From JAWPMV01 sp038527215 (lineage in GTDB: Bacteria; Bacteroidota; Bacteroidia; J057): DNA of 64,000 nt. Each line of letters starts with the position of its first letter. Position 1 is the stretch's first letter. Location: the NCBI GenBank assembly GCA_038527215.1, contig JBCBGC010000008.1, forward strand, positions 1 to 64,000, read 5' to 3'. Made by a program: the position numbers and the translations under genes. Below are positions 34,164 through 42,620 of the stretch, piece by piece. Under the pieces are notes generated by a model that was given only the letters and a program-made list of their open reading frames with translations, made no database searches and was not told the origin of the DNA.

Positions 34164-34513
34164 GACCGGCTGGAAGCCGGTGTTACGGCAAAGCAGACCG
34201 GCTGGAAGCCGGTGTTACGGCAAAGCAGACCGGCTGGAAGCCAGTGTTACGGCAGAGCAGACCGGCTGGAAGCCGGTGTTACGGCAGAGCAGACCGGCTG
34301 GAAGCCAGTGTTATGGCAGGGCAGACCGGTTGGAAGCCAGTGTGACAGCAGAGCGACCGGCTGGAAGCCAGTGTTACAGCAGAGCAGACCGGCTGGAAAC
34401 CGGTGTTACGGCAGAGCAGACCGGCTGGAAGCCAGTGTTACGGCAGAGCGACCGGTTGGAAGCCAGTGTGACAGCAGAGCAGACCGGCTGGAAGCCGGTG
34501 TGACAGCAGAGCA
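34164..34513. repeat. Tandem array 4: eleven 31-32 bp units
   Basis: Units start with GACCGG at 34164, 34196, 34228, 34260, 34292, 34324, 34355, 34387, 34419, 34450 and 34482. Each is ACCGGCTGGAAGCC(A/G)GTG followed by TTACGGCA(A/G)AGCA or a TGACAGCAGAGC variant. The ACCGGCT-GGA-AGCCGGT hairpin is the reverse complement of the array 1 and 3 hairpin. There are no unique spacers, so it is not a CRISPR. Two long frames run through it but have no gene character. It ends 23 bp from the stop of the TPR gene. Confidence 0.92.
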
Positions 34514-34536
34514 TTCCAAAATAGAACGCTGATGGG

Positions 34537-35811
34537 CTACCCAAATAGCTTTCCGAAGAATCCCTTTTTCTTCTCGCCTCCCTTGGCTTTGGCCTGGCCT
34601 TTCTTGAGGGCTTGTTCCATGTTTTCGATGGAGTCCTCGACTGCTGCCAGCAGAAAATCATCTTCGGCTTTTTCGGCGAAAGGAAGGGCAGACTGAAAGG
34701 CTTGCAGCGCCAGATCAAACTCCAGGTTATTTTGGCGAATGGCCCCGATTTGTTGGTAGCTTTTGGTGATCTGGTCGGGCATGTCCAGGGCTTCGAAGGC
34801 ATCAGCAGCCTGTTGGTGGGAAGCCACGGCTTTTTCCAGATTTCCTTTGCGTTCGAAGATCCGGGCTAACTGTTGAGAAAGTCCTGCGACTTTGTTCTGA
34901 TTCTCCTGCTCTCCATATAGGTCGCGCGCTTGCACCAGACGAGGAATGGCTTCTTTCCATTGGCCGCTTTCACCATAGATGGCCCCCATTTTTTCCAGGA
35001 CCTCAGCTAGTACCTTGGTTTCCCCCACTGCTTCGAAGGCTTCTACCGCCTCCTCAAAATACGGGACAGCCTCCATGAGCTGGCCCTGGAAGGCCAGACA
35101 GTCGGCCAGCTTGGCCTGATTGTTTCCGATCAGTTCCTGATTTTCGCTGCCTTCCAGCAGGGTTTCGGCTTCTTCCAGGTGCTCCTGGGCTTTTTCCCAC
35201 AATCGGAAGTGGAGCCATATTTCTGCCAGGTCGATCAGCTGGCTGGCTTTCGCTTCTCCCTCACTGCTCCCCAGCTGTTCCTGGAGAACCGGAATCTGCT
35301 CCTGAGGAGAGGCAATCAGTTCTTCTGTGTCTGAAGAAAAAAAGTGAAAACTACCCAGGAGTTTTTCCCTCAACTCCGCCTGATGATGGGTTAGCCAGGC
35401 CTCCATGTGAGGATGGGTCCACCATAAAAGCGGAAAAGGGAGTTCGTCGGTCAGAGCAAGGGCTTCAGCTGAGAGAGAGGTCGGTATCTCGGGCGCCTCC
35501 TTTTCAAGATCGGCAAACCAGCTACTTTCCCAGTTAATGATATGAATGACCTGTCCAGCCCTTTCTCCGGCGATCACATCCTCTGGCAACCTTTCTTTGA
35601 GCATCTCAAACAAGGCCGGAACTTCCCGGATTTTCAGATCGAGGACTACGTGCCGATCTTCCTCCCAGTTGTTCACCAGGCTTTCCAACACACTGTCTCG
35701 GGTCATCAGGGTGTCGGTGCCAATGAGGCGCAGTCCGTTGGCTTCTTTCAGGGCCATCAGTTGGTCCCACTGGGCTTCGTTGTGGGCAGGAATTTGGTCA
35801 GGTAGCTGCAT
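34537..35811 (-). CDS. Cytoplasmic TPR-repeat protein with conflict-system-like N-terminal region
   Basis: 424 aa from ATG 35811; a TTG at 35820 is alternative. No signal peptide. The first 165 residues contain VIHIINWESSWF, then FPLLWWTHPHMEAWLTHHQAELREKLLGSFHFF, which resembles the P-loop-free N-terminal module seen before TPRs in many predicted bacterial signalling or conflict proteins (pattern: IN-x-R..., LWL...APDFWSW-x-SGVFEF). Residues about 195-410 hold about six TPRs (EIWLHFRLWEKAQEHLEEAETLL, LAEVLEKMGAIYGESGQWKEAIPRLVQARDLY and others), followed by a Lys-rich tail. It may be a scaffold or sensor. It begins the minus-strand series at 34.5-43.6 kb, and the repeat array ends at its 3' side. 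Confidence 0.75.
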   Translation of the reverse strand: MQLPDQIPAHNEAQWDQLMALKEANGLRLIGTDTLMTRDSVLESLVNNWEEDRHVVLDLKIREVPALFEMLKERLPEDVIAGERAGQVIHIINWESSWFADLEKEAPEIPTSLSAEALALTDELPFPLLWWTHPHMEAWLTHHQAELREKLLGSFHFFSSDTEELIASPQEQIPVLQEQLGSSEGEAKASQLIDLAEIWLHFRLWEKAQEHLEEAETLLEGSENQELIGNNQAKLADCLAFQGQLMEAVPYFEEAVEAFEAVGETKVLAEVLEKMGAIYGESGQWKEAIPRLVQARDLYGEQENQNKVAGLSQQLARIFERKGNLEKAVASHQQAADAFEALDMPDQITKSYQQIGAIRQNNLEFDLALQAFQSALPFAEKAEDDFLLAAVEDSIENMEQALKKGQAKAKGGEKKKGFFGKLFG

Positions 35812-35848
35812 ATCGATCAATTAGGAGAGGGAAGTTAAGGAGAAAATG

Positions 35849-36322
35849 TTAGCGGACTGAAAGGCTAAGGATTTTTTTGTTCAGGGCAACTAAAGCTGCT
35901 TCAAAATCCTCCAATAAAGGTAGACCAAAGCGATGACAAACTACTTCTACATTTCCTTTTCTCCAGAATCCATCCGGACAGCAGACGATGAGTTTTTGGG
36001 AGGCAGCAGTTAGGCCAAGTTCCAGCAGGGTGATGGGGGATTTACTGCCAGGGGCAAAGTACATAAATATGATGTCTGCCTGCTCCAGGCCAGCCATTTC
36101 CCACTCTACTTGTTCCCGAAAAAGTGGAAAGTGAATGGACTGCTCCCAACTAGCATCCCAGGCATCCCTGCGGGGATTGAGTATCAGGACCTCCTGATCT
36201 CTGAGACGTTCTGTAAGTGCAGCCTGCCAATCCAGGGATTGGCCATTGTCGATGGTACCAGCCAAAAAAATGCTGGTTCTCCCATCATACCTGGGAGGAT
36301 GAGGTGGCTTAAATACCTGCAT
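35849..36322 (-). CDS. Nucleoside 2-deoxyribosyltransferase-like protein
   Basis: 157 aa from ATG 36322 (MQVFKPPHPPRYDG); a longer frame exists but overlaps the upstream gene. The sequence shows the family pattern: SIFLAGTIDNG at the first strand, DWQAALTERL, ILNPRRDAWDASWEQ, QVEWEMAGLEQADIIFMYFAPGSKSPITLLELG (the acidic catalytic Glu lies in the EWE/LELG region) and KLIVCCPDGFWRKGNVEVVC. Members cleave or transfer deoxyribose on nucleosides, or are NAD-hydrolase relatives (Nuc_deoxyrib_tr_2). It is 11 bp from the upstream membrane-protein gene. Confidence 0.82.
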   Translation of the reverse strand: MQVFKPPHPPRYDGRTSIFLAGTIDNGQSLDWQAALTERLRDQEVLILNPRRDAWDASWEQSIHFPLFREQVEWEMAGLEQADIIFMYFAPGSKSPITLLELGLTAASQKLIVCCPDGFWRKGNVEVVCHRFGLPLLEDFEAALVALNKKILSLSVR

Positions 36323-36332
36323 AAGGTGTGGA

Positions 36333-36740
36333 TTAGGGCAGTACTTTGGCTGGTTGTTTTTCCAACTGGCGCCCTTCAATATAGGCCAGCCCGCCGACAA
36401 AGACGATTTGAGAGATCAGAAACAATTTTCCGAGGAGGGTCGCCTCTCCGAAATAAAAATAAATCAGTACCAGATTGACGGGCACCCACAGCCAGTTGCC
36501 GGCAATCAGTCCGATGAGGCGCGGCATGTTTACCTTCTGTGGGATGGCCAGGGTGGAGGAGACCAGGGCATACCCCAGGGTGACCACATGCATCCAGAAA
36601 AGCACCGCTTCTGGGATGCCGAAAATGGGCGCAAAAAAACCAGCCAGAAATATTCCTAACAGGCTGGTGACAGCTCCGGCGGCAAAGTCTACCCAAAGGA
36701 GCTTTTTCATGTAGGGGAAGTCTTTAATACGGTAGGTCAT
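36333..36740 (-). CDS. Small four-helix membrane protein of unknown function
   Basis: 135 aa with four membrane helices (about 14-37, 45-65, 73-95, 103-123) and short loops. No motif recognised. ATG at 36740 is used; ATG at 36710 (MKKLLWVDFA) would start right at the first helix and is equally possible. It lies 11 bp upstream of the deoxyribosyltransferase-like gene and 9 bp downstream of the next gene, so the three probably form one transcript. Confidence 0.75.
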   Translation of the reverse strand: MTYRIKDFPYMKKLLWVDFAAGAVTSLLGIFLAGFFAPIFGIPEAVLFWMHVVTLGYALVSSTLAIPQKVNMPRLIGLIAGNWLWVPVNLVLIYFYFGEATLLGKLFLISQIVFVGGLAYIEGRQLEKQPAKVLP

Positions 36741-36749
36741 AGAGGGAGA

Positions 36750-37340
36750 TTAGGGCGCGGTTTCACTTAACCGCCTGTATTCCCTGCCACAGCATGCTTC
36801 AAATATTTCCAAACTTTCGTAGAACCTCAATCCTGCATGTCCGGTACCGTGGGGTGCCATGATGACAAAAGTGATGATGTAGCCATTTTCGAGCTCAAGG
36901 TAGCCTTCGAAAAAGTCATCTTCAAAATAGAGGTAATCTTTGATTTCCTGCTCTTGCAGGTATTGACAGCGGTTTTCTTCGTATTCGACGCGGAAAGGAA
37001 GGTATTCACGGGGCATTTTTTCTCCCAGACCTACCATGCTCTTTAGCTGGCCCCAGAAGGAAGAAGTCCGCTTTTTGTATGCCTCCGATACTTCTTCTAC
37101 GGTTTTTTGTTGGGGATTGACATGCCAGACGGGAATGTCTGATAGGTCAGAAAAAAGGCTTTTGGCATCCTGGGGAGGCTTTTCTTCATGTACCAGAGAT
37201 TCCGGTCCCCAGGGGAAATGGATTATTTTCCCCCCATCCAGGGTGAGGTGCAAACTGGCTTCATCCAGCCCGTCAGTCCGTGTACATACGTGCTGATGAA
37301 TGTCCTGAATACAGCGCCCAATGAGATCTTTTGTGTGCAT
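36750..37340 (-). CDS. Hypothetical protein
   Basis: 196 aa, no signal peptide or membrane segment. The sequence is mixed alpha/beta with several aromatic-acidic stretches (YLYFEDDFFEGYLEL, ITFVIMAPHGTGHAGLRFYESL). Two Cys near the C-terminus (EACCGRE). No known family recognised. It starts an operon-like group with the next two genes and has a 116-bp gap before the hydrolase. Confidence 0.7.
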   Translation of the reverse strand: MHTKDLIGRCIQDIHQHVCTRTDGLDEASLHLTLDGGKIIHFPWGPESLVHEEKPPQDAKSLFSDLSDIPVWHVNPQQKTVEEVSEAYKKRTSSFWGQLKSMVGLGEKMPREYLPFRVEYEENRCQYLQEQEIKDYLYFEDDFFEGYLELENGYIITFVIMAPHGTGHAGLRFYESLEIFEACCGREYRRLSETAP

Positions 37341-37456
37341 AGGATGTCCGTTGAATCCTTTAATGATAGCATACGGATAAAACGCATCAGGGATGCTCTT
37401 TGTTCAGGGTTTTTTGAGGCTTCTTCCTTAGGTCAATGTTGGAGGGTAAAATGGCT

Positions 37457-38470
37457 TCACGGGCTGTCCAGACTGTCCGATACTGCCGGGGTCCGACTTT
37501 GTGCTAGCATCCGCTCAATTTCTGCCAATACAGCCTCTGGATGCTCCAACTGGATGTAGTGCCCGGCCTCTGGCACCAGGACATGCCGGCTCTGGGAAGA
37601 AAGTGTCAGCAGCTCTTTTTGCAGGGTGGGCCAAAGGCTTTCCATCTCTGCGGCTACTTCCGAAGAGGGAGTGGAGGAAAAGCGCTCCGGATGGGTTCCC
37701 GTTAGGACTGTGAGGGGCAAGCTGTCATAATCCACATGCAAGGCAGCTTCCGCCATGATGGTATCCAGGCTGCGGAACTCGGCGAACACGCCTTCTAGGC
37801 TTTTGTGGGTCCAGGCATGCATAATTTGATTGATGCTATCAGCGGGCTGGGTACCCGGCAAGGGATCTCCTCCCATTAACCTGAGCAGGCCAAAGCCAGA
37901 AGCAGTGCGCGTCTGGCCTTCGGAGGGGCCTTGGGCTGCCATTTCGGGAGGCATCCGCTCAAACTGCTCTGGGTGAGAGACGTCTACCCATACTACCCCG
38001 GCGAGATCCGCCCGGTGTTGGGTCATAAATGGCCGCATGGTAGCCCCAGCCAGAGAATGCCCGACCAGGATATAAGGTTTGGGACAGCCGGTTTTTTCCA
38101 GTACGGCGTGGAGGTCCTTGGAAATGCTGGTGGCGGTTTTTAGCTGTTCATCGGGATGACTCCATAGGATGCCCGCCCGGTCATAACTAAGGGTGGTGGT
38201 TTTTTTCGACAGGGCCTCCTGCAGCCCAGCCCAGGAAAGATGTCCACTTAAATCCAACCCAGCTTCAAATACCACCGTGGGGCCGCCTTCGCCTTTTTTG
38301 ACATAGTGCATTTTTCGCCCCTCAATCTCCACGATTTCTCCATGCCTCGGCCATACCTGCGCATCCCGGGCCCGGAAGGCTTGTTCGAAGATAATGCCAA
38401 CGATAAGTAAAAGGAGGATGGTAATGATGAGGCCGAAAAAAATGCGCTTACCCCAGCTTAGAATGTTCAT
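37457..38470 (-). CDS. Membrane-anchored alpha/beta hydrolase
   Basis: 337 aa with an N-terminal membrane segment (about 12-32). The alpha/beta hydrolase fold is clear: TVVFEAGLDLSGH oxyanion strand, TLSYDRAGILWS, the nucleophile elbow LVGHSLAGATM (Ser), VWVDVSHPEQF, and the catalytic His in HVLVPEAGHYIQLEHPE. The acid is likely the Asp in the DYDSLPLTVLTG region. No cofactor is needed; substrates are esters, amides or lactones. The anchor and following linker suggest the enzyme faces the periplasm. Not linked by overlap to neighbours. Confidence 0.88.
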   Translation of the reverse strand: MNILSWGKRIFFGLIITILLLLIVGIIFEQAFRARDAQVWPRHGEIVEIEGRKMHYVKKGEGGPTVVFEAGLDLSGHLSWAGLQEALSKKTTTLSYDRAGILWSHPDEQLKTATSISKDLHAVLEKTGCPKPYILVGHSLAGATMRPFMTQHRADLAGVVWVDVSHPEQFERMPPEMAAQGPSEGQTRTASGFGLLRLMGGDPLPGTQPADSINQIMHAWTHKSLEGVFAEFRSLDTIMAEAALHVDYDSLPLTVLTGTHPERFSSTPSSEVAAEMESLWPTLQKELLTLSSQSRHVLVPEAGHYIQLEHPEAVLAEIERMLAQSRTPAVSDSLDSP

Positions 38471-38537
38471 GTGTGTTGAATTGTCAGTCTGAAGGGGGAA
38501 GATAAGGATAAATTCTCCATCTGCAGGATTTTACTCC

Positions 38538-39236
38538 TCAGAAGCGTCCTTGGGTATCCTCCAACTGCCAGACCGGATGCGTCAGCCCAAATTCTGTAAA
38601 TAGCGCTTTGGCTTCCGCCTGGGTCCACTTCCGCCAGTCCCTATCCAAATGTCGGCCGTACCATTTTTGAGAAAAGGTCCAAATGTTTTCTGCCCGCTGA
38701 ACATCGCCTTTGCCGATGCCATGTTGCTCACACCAGCGATCTATGTCGGTCTCGGAAGCAAAAAGCAGCATGGTGCTACAGGTATAGATCACATTGTCCC
38801 AGGCCTGACGCATAGGAATGGGAAAGTGAATCAGCAGGTCTTTTTGGCGCAATTGGCCATCTACAATCTCCAGCTCTACCGGGAGCTGTTCCGCCCCTAA
38901 TCGGGAGTGGATGGTGCAATCCTCCTGCAATAGGGCGGCTACCCCCAGCGAGCACCAGGCGCAGTTCCCCCACCAGCTTCCTCGGGAAGAGCTTACCCAG
39001 AAGTTGGTGGGCGCTAAGGAAAAAGGATGGATCACCCATACTTCATCATTATGTGGGTGTAAGACTGCCCCGTGATAGGCTTCCAGGGCTCGAAGATTTT
39101 CTCTGAGGACCGTATCCCGCCAACCTAACTGATGGCTCATTTCGGCAATGCTTGGGGCATGCCCCGTTGCTACAATTTCCGAAAGCAAATGATGATGCAA
39201 TCGGGCCAGATCGTCAAGCTTATTGGGGTGGGGCAT
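38538..39236 (-). CDS. MerB-like (alkylmercury lyase family) protein
   Basis: 232 aa from ATG 39236 (GTG 39251 alternative). A small winged-helix region (LSEIVATGHAPSIAEMSHQLGW, about 13-60) precedes a MerB-like domain. The region NCAWCSLGVAALL carries one of the paired Cys; YTCSTMLLFASETDIDRWC carries the second, matching the MerB CxxxxFFAS segment. The catalytic Asp that follows the first Cys in MerB (C-x-x-D) appears as Gly (CSLG). Hence the fold is probably shared but organomercury cleavage is not guaranteed; Cys-only members may serve other roles. The gene overlaps the sulfatase stop by 17 bp, suggesting coupled expression. Confidence 0.65.
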   Translation of the reverse strand: MPHPNKLDDLARLHHHLLSEIVATGHAPSIAEMSHQLGWRDTVLRENLRALEAYHGAVLHPHNDEVWVIHPFSLAPTNFWVSSSRGSWWGNCAWCSLGVAALLQEDCTIHSRLGAEQLPVELEIVDGQLRQKDLLIHFPIPMRQAWDNVIYTCSTMLLFASETDIDRWCEQHGIGKGDVQRAENIWTFSQKWYGRHLDRDWRKWTQAEAKALFTEFGLTHPVWQLEDTQGRF

Positions 39237-40863
39237 AGGTGGTCCATTCACTTTTGAGGTAGCCGATCCGGTGGGCTTCTGCTACCACGGTTTTTCCTTG
39301 AGGCATGGGAATCGGTTCGGTATACAAAAACCAGCTTTCAGTGGTGTCTTCGGGAGTCTTCAACTGATAGCTAATGCTCGCCCCTTCTGTGGCAGAGGTG
39401 AGGCTGAGTTGATCCCCTTGTGGTTGGGCCACTACCGCTGCGGTTTGCGGCTGTTGCCCATCGGGCCACAGTTTGGCGATCATGTCCGTCTCTGGCATGG
39501 CCCCCCAATCCGGATAGGCTTCCGCCCAGGCTTGATAGGCTGCTCGCAGGCGTTCCAGGGTTTTCGCATAGGCTGGATCGGCAGCCAGGTTGTTGATTTC
39601 ATAAGGATCTGCCTGGCAATCATAGAGTTCCTCATCGGGCTTGGTAGGTTGGAAAAAACGGGCGGGCGGGCCGCTCAATTCTCCCAGAGAATCCAGCCGA
39701 TACAATTCCTGCATAAGGGTCATTTGCTTGCGGTAATCTACGTCCATGATATTGGGCAGCTCCGGGTGGAGGTTTTTGACATACTTAAACTGATGATCTC
39801 GTACCGCCCGCACCCCGTCCGTTTCTTCGTCCAGCCGATCCCGGGCGGCCCAGATATATTCCCGTGGTGTTGCCGCCATTTGTCCACCTAAAAAAGCCTG
39901 ACCGTGCAGATAATCCGGTAAAGGAATATTTGCTAAAGACAGCAAGGTGGGCTTGAAATCAATGAAGCTAACTAGTTCGTCGCTCACGGTACCGGCGCGC
40001 TGCTGGTTGGGAAAGCGAATGAGCAGAGGGACCCGCAAGCCACTGTCGTAGACCTCGCGTTTTTGGCGAGGGAGAGGACCGCCGTGGTCTGCGTAAAAGA
40101 AAATAATGGTTTTTTCCAGCAAACCATCCGCCTCAAGTTCTGCGAGAAGTTCTCCCACTTGCTGGTCCATGAGGGCGATATTGGAATACATCCTGGCCAT
40201 TTCCTGACGTACTGTAGGATTGTCCGGGAAGTAGGGCGGTACGATGACTTTTTCAGGAGATACCAGGAGTTCTTTGTCTCGATTCCGCCACATGCCTGAC
40301 TCATGACAAACCCCGTAGTTGAAGATGGAGAAAAATGGCTGGCCTGGCTGTCGGTTGCGCCAATGGGCTTCCCTTCCGCTTTGGTCCCAGGCCGAGCGTG
40401 GCGCCCGGAATTGATAGTCTTCTTTGGTGTGGTTGCTGGTAAAATAGCCCGCTCTGCGCAGCTGCTCACTGTGCATCTTGAGCGCTGCGGGGGGGATGGC
40501 TTCATAAGGGGGAATGCCAGGAGGGAGCAAATTGGGATTGCCGTAGGTGCGCATATGATTGGCCGCTATGGCAGTAGGATACATGCCCGTAGCTAAAGCT
40601 GCCCGACTGGGGGCGCAGACCCCATGGGTAGAATAACAATGGTTATAGCGTACCCCTTCTCGGGCCAGTCGATCCAGGTTGGGCGTAGCAATGGAAGAAT
40701 CCCCATAAGCAGCAATGGTAGGGCCCATGTCTTCTGCCACAATCCAAAGGATATTAGGTTGTTCGTCCAGGACCAAAGGAGGCAACGGGGCGTCTTGTTC
40801 CGCTTGAGGAGAGGTACACGCCCACGCCAGTAGGCAGAGGAACAGAATTGGCCAGTATTTCAT
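39220..40863 (-). CDS. Sulfatase lipoprotein
   Basis: 547 aa. Lipobox LAWAC with Cys16, so the protein is anchored as a lipoprotein. Sulfatase (alkaline phosphatase superfamily) motifs: NILWIVAEDMG (metal ligands), the formylglycine signature CAPSR at 83-87 (FGly from Cys83), GMYPTAIAANHM, HESG, and YADHGGPLPRQKR with the C-terminal metal His/Asp. It needs the anaerobic or aerobic formylglycine-generating system, not seen here. A C-terminal beta-rich domain (about 480-547) may bind carbohydrate. Likely substrates are sulfated polysaccharides, common for marine Bacteroidota. Confidence 0.92.
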   Translation of the reverse strand: MKYWPILFLCLLAWACTSPQAEQDAPLPPLVLDEQPNILWIVAEDMGPTIAAYGDSSIATPNLDRLAREGVRYNHCYSTHGVCAPSRAALATGMYPTAIAANHMRTYGNPNLLPPGIPPYEAIPPAALKMHSEQLRRAGYFTSNHTKEDYQFRAPRSAWDQSGREAHWRNRQPGQPFFSIFNYGVCHESGMWRNRDKELLVSPEKVIVPPYFPDNPTVRQEMARMYSNIALMDQQVGELLAELEADGLLEKTIIFFYADHGGPLPRQKREVYDSGLRVPLLIRFPNQQRAGTVSDELVSFIDFKPTLLSLANIPLPDYLHGQAFLGGQMAATPREYIWAARDRLDEETDGVRAVRDHQFKYVKNLHPELPNIMDVDYRKQMTLMQELYRLDSLGELSGPPARFFQPTKPDEELYDCQADPYEINNLAADPAYAKTLERLRAAYQAWAEAYPDWGAMPETDMIAKLWPDGQQPQTAAVVAQPQGDQLSLTSATEGASISYQLKTPEDTTESWFLYTEPIPMPQGKTVVAEAHRIGYLKSEWTTYAPPQ

Positions 40864-40936
40864 GCGTAGTAGTTTTCTAAAAGGTAGGGAATCCTTTTTT
40901 CCGGAAAAAAAGAAGCGCTTAAATATCCGTTAGCCT

Positions 40937-41380
40937 TTACAGCGTCTGCGCCATTTCGTATAAATCAAAGCCTTCTCCCCAAAAATCTTTTTCGCTCCGC
41001 AAGAGTTCAAACCCGGCTTTTGCATAAAATTTATGGGCAAACTGGGAAGTGCGGACGACCATCTGTTCGTAGGTAGGCTGCTTTCGTACATGGTCGATCC
41101 GATAGCGGGCCAGCCTAAGCCCCAAGCCCTGACCCATGGCTTTGGCGTCTACCAAATCCCAGGAGAGACGAGCCGTTTTTTCCTTCGGGAAATAGTTGAT
41201 GCCTCCGCCAGCGAGTAGCTGACCATCTTTTTCCAGGACAAAATAATCCTCCCGCTTTTCCCTTAAATACAAAGCGTAATCCTGTTTTTCGTCCGGGTGA
41301 AAATAGGCGGGAATATGCTGGTCAATCATCGCAAGGAGCGGCTCGAAATCAGCCTCGGTATATGCGCGGATATGGATCAT
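40937..41380 (-). CDS. GNAT-family N-acetyltransferase
   Basis: 147 aa. GNAT fold: IHIRAYTEADFEPLLAMIDQH start, LAGGGINYFPKEKTARLSWDLVD strands, and the acetyl-CoA pyrophosphate loop in GQGLGLRLARYRIDH, followed by YEQMVVRTSQFAHKFYAKAGFELL. The substrate is unknown; it could acetylate amines or an antibiotic. It starts 4 bp after the nuoD stop, so it is the last gene of the nuoBCD transcript, an odd but probably accidental link. Confidence 0.9.
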   Translation of the reverse strand: MIHIRAYTEADFEPLLAMIDQHIPAYFHPDEKQDYALYLREKREDYFVLEKDGQLLAGGGINYFPKEKTARLSWDLVDAKAMGQGLGLRLARYRIDHVRKQPTYEQMVVRTSQFAHKFYAKAGFELLRSEKDFWGEGFDLYEMAQTL

Positions 41381-41383
41381 GGA

Positions 41384-42619
41384 TCAGCGGTCTACTTCGC
41401 CTAGCATAAAGTCAATGCTACCGATAATAGCTACCAGGTCTGCCAGGAGTACGCCCCGGCTGATCTGCGACAAGACGCTCAGGTTACAGAAACTCGGTCC
41501 GCGGGCTTTGCACCGAAAGGGAATATCTCTTTTGCCCTCCGCGATAAAGTAAAAGCCTAATTCGCCTCGGGGATTTTCTGCTCGCACATAAAAGTCCTGG
41601 GCTTTGGGCCGGGCTTTGGGCGGACAGAGCGCCCGCGGGTCAAAAGTCGGGCTGCGTGGATATTGCTTGGTCAGCCTTTCCAGACATTGCTCGACCAGCC
41701 TCAGGGATTGCTCGACTTCGTCTACTCGGACCTTGAAGCGGTCCCAGCAGTCGCCTACGGTGCCCATTTCACCTTTACCTACGGGGATATCAAACTCCAA
41801 CTCCCCGTACACGCTGTATTTGTCAACTTTACGTAAGTCCCATTTGAGGCCAGAGCCGCGCAGCACCGGACCCGAGCAGCCATAATTGACGGCGGTCTGC
41901 ATGGGGAGCACCCCTACATTGGCGGTGCGCTTGACGAAAATTTCATTCCCCGTCAGCAGGCGGTTAAGTTCCTCCATCTTGGGACGGAAATAGGTGACAA
42001 ATTCCTGGCACCTTTCTTCAAAGCCTACCGGGAGATCATAAAATATGCCGCCCACCCAGATGTAGTTGTACAGCATGCGAGCCCCGGAGGCCCATTCGAG
42101 CAGGTTCATGATGTGCTCCCGATCCCGGAAGGTCCAAAGAAAAGGCGTGACCGCGCCGATGTCCAGGGCATAGGTGCCCAGGGCAATCATATGCGAAGCG
42201 ATGCGGTTCAGCTCGCACACCAACACCCGGATGTATTCTACCCGGGGCGGAATTTCGTTTTCTATGCCCATCATCCGCTCTACTCCCATGACAAAAGCCA
42301 GGTTGTTGTTCATGGAAGAGAGATAGTCCATGCGATCGGTATAGGGCAATATTTGCGGATAAGACAGACTCTCGGCATGTTTTTCAAAACAGCGGTGCAA
42401 GTAGCCCAAATGCGGAATGACTTCTACCACCAGTTCTCCATCGGTCACCACTTCCAACCGTAGTACGCCATGGGTAGAGGGATGTTGAGGCCCCAGGTTG
42501 AGGATCATTTCCTCTGTTTTGAGGTCCTCTAATTGGGTTTTGTTGGGAGCCGCTCGTTTGAGGAGTTCCTCATAAGTGAGCTCCATCCGCTCGGCATGTG
42601 GCAGGTGCGTCTCTTCCAT
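41384..42619 (-). CDS. nuoD: NADH-quinone oxidoreductase subunit D
   Basis: 411 aa, the normal length. NuoD is a peripheral subunit forming the quinone-binding end of complex I with NuoB. It has LNLGPQHPSTHGVLRLEV, ERMMGIENE, MIALGTYALDIGA, and at the C-terminus RCKARGPSFCNLSVL and IGSIDFMLGEVDR (quinone-site residues). It is the third gene in the block nuoB-nuoC-nuoD, 1 bp downstream of nuoC. nuoA is 8.7 kb away at 52308, and nuoE-N are not in the window. Confidence 0.96.
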   Translation of the reverse strand: MEETHLPHAERMELTYEELLKRAAPNKTQLEDLKTEEMILNLGPQHPSTHGVLRLEVVTDGELVVEVIPHLGYLHRCFEKHAESLSYPQILPYTDRMDYLSSMNNNLAFVMGVERMMGIENEIPPRVEYIRVLVCELNRIASHMIALGTYALDIGAVTPFLWTFRDREHIMNLLEWASGARMLYNYIWVGGIFYDLPVGFEERCQEFVTYFRPKMEELNRLLTGNEIFVKRTANVGVLPMQTAVNYGCSGPVLRGSGLKWDLRKVDKYSVYGELEFDIPVGKGEMGTVGDCWDRFKVRVDEVEQSLRLVEQCLERLTKQYPRSPTFDPRALCPPKARPKAQDFYVRAENPRGELGFYFIAEGKRDIPFRCKARGPSFCNLSVLSQISRGVLLADLVAIIGSIDFMLGEVDR

Positions 42620-42620
42620 G

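Noticed and set aside
34164..34513. Possible CRISPR array because of regular 32-bp repeats
   Set aside because: No unique spacers between repeats, no cas genes; it is a pure tandem repeat of a REP hairpin.
34162..34532. Two frames of 106-113 aa through the 32-bp tandem array
   Set aside because: Produced by the tandem repeat; the units are hairpins, not codons under selection.
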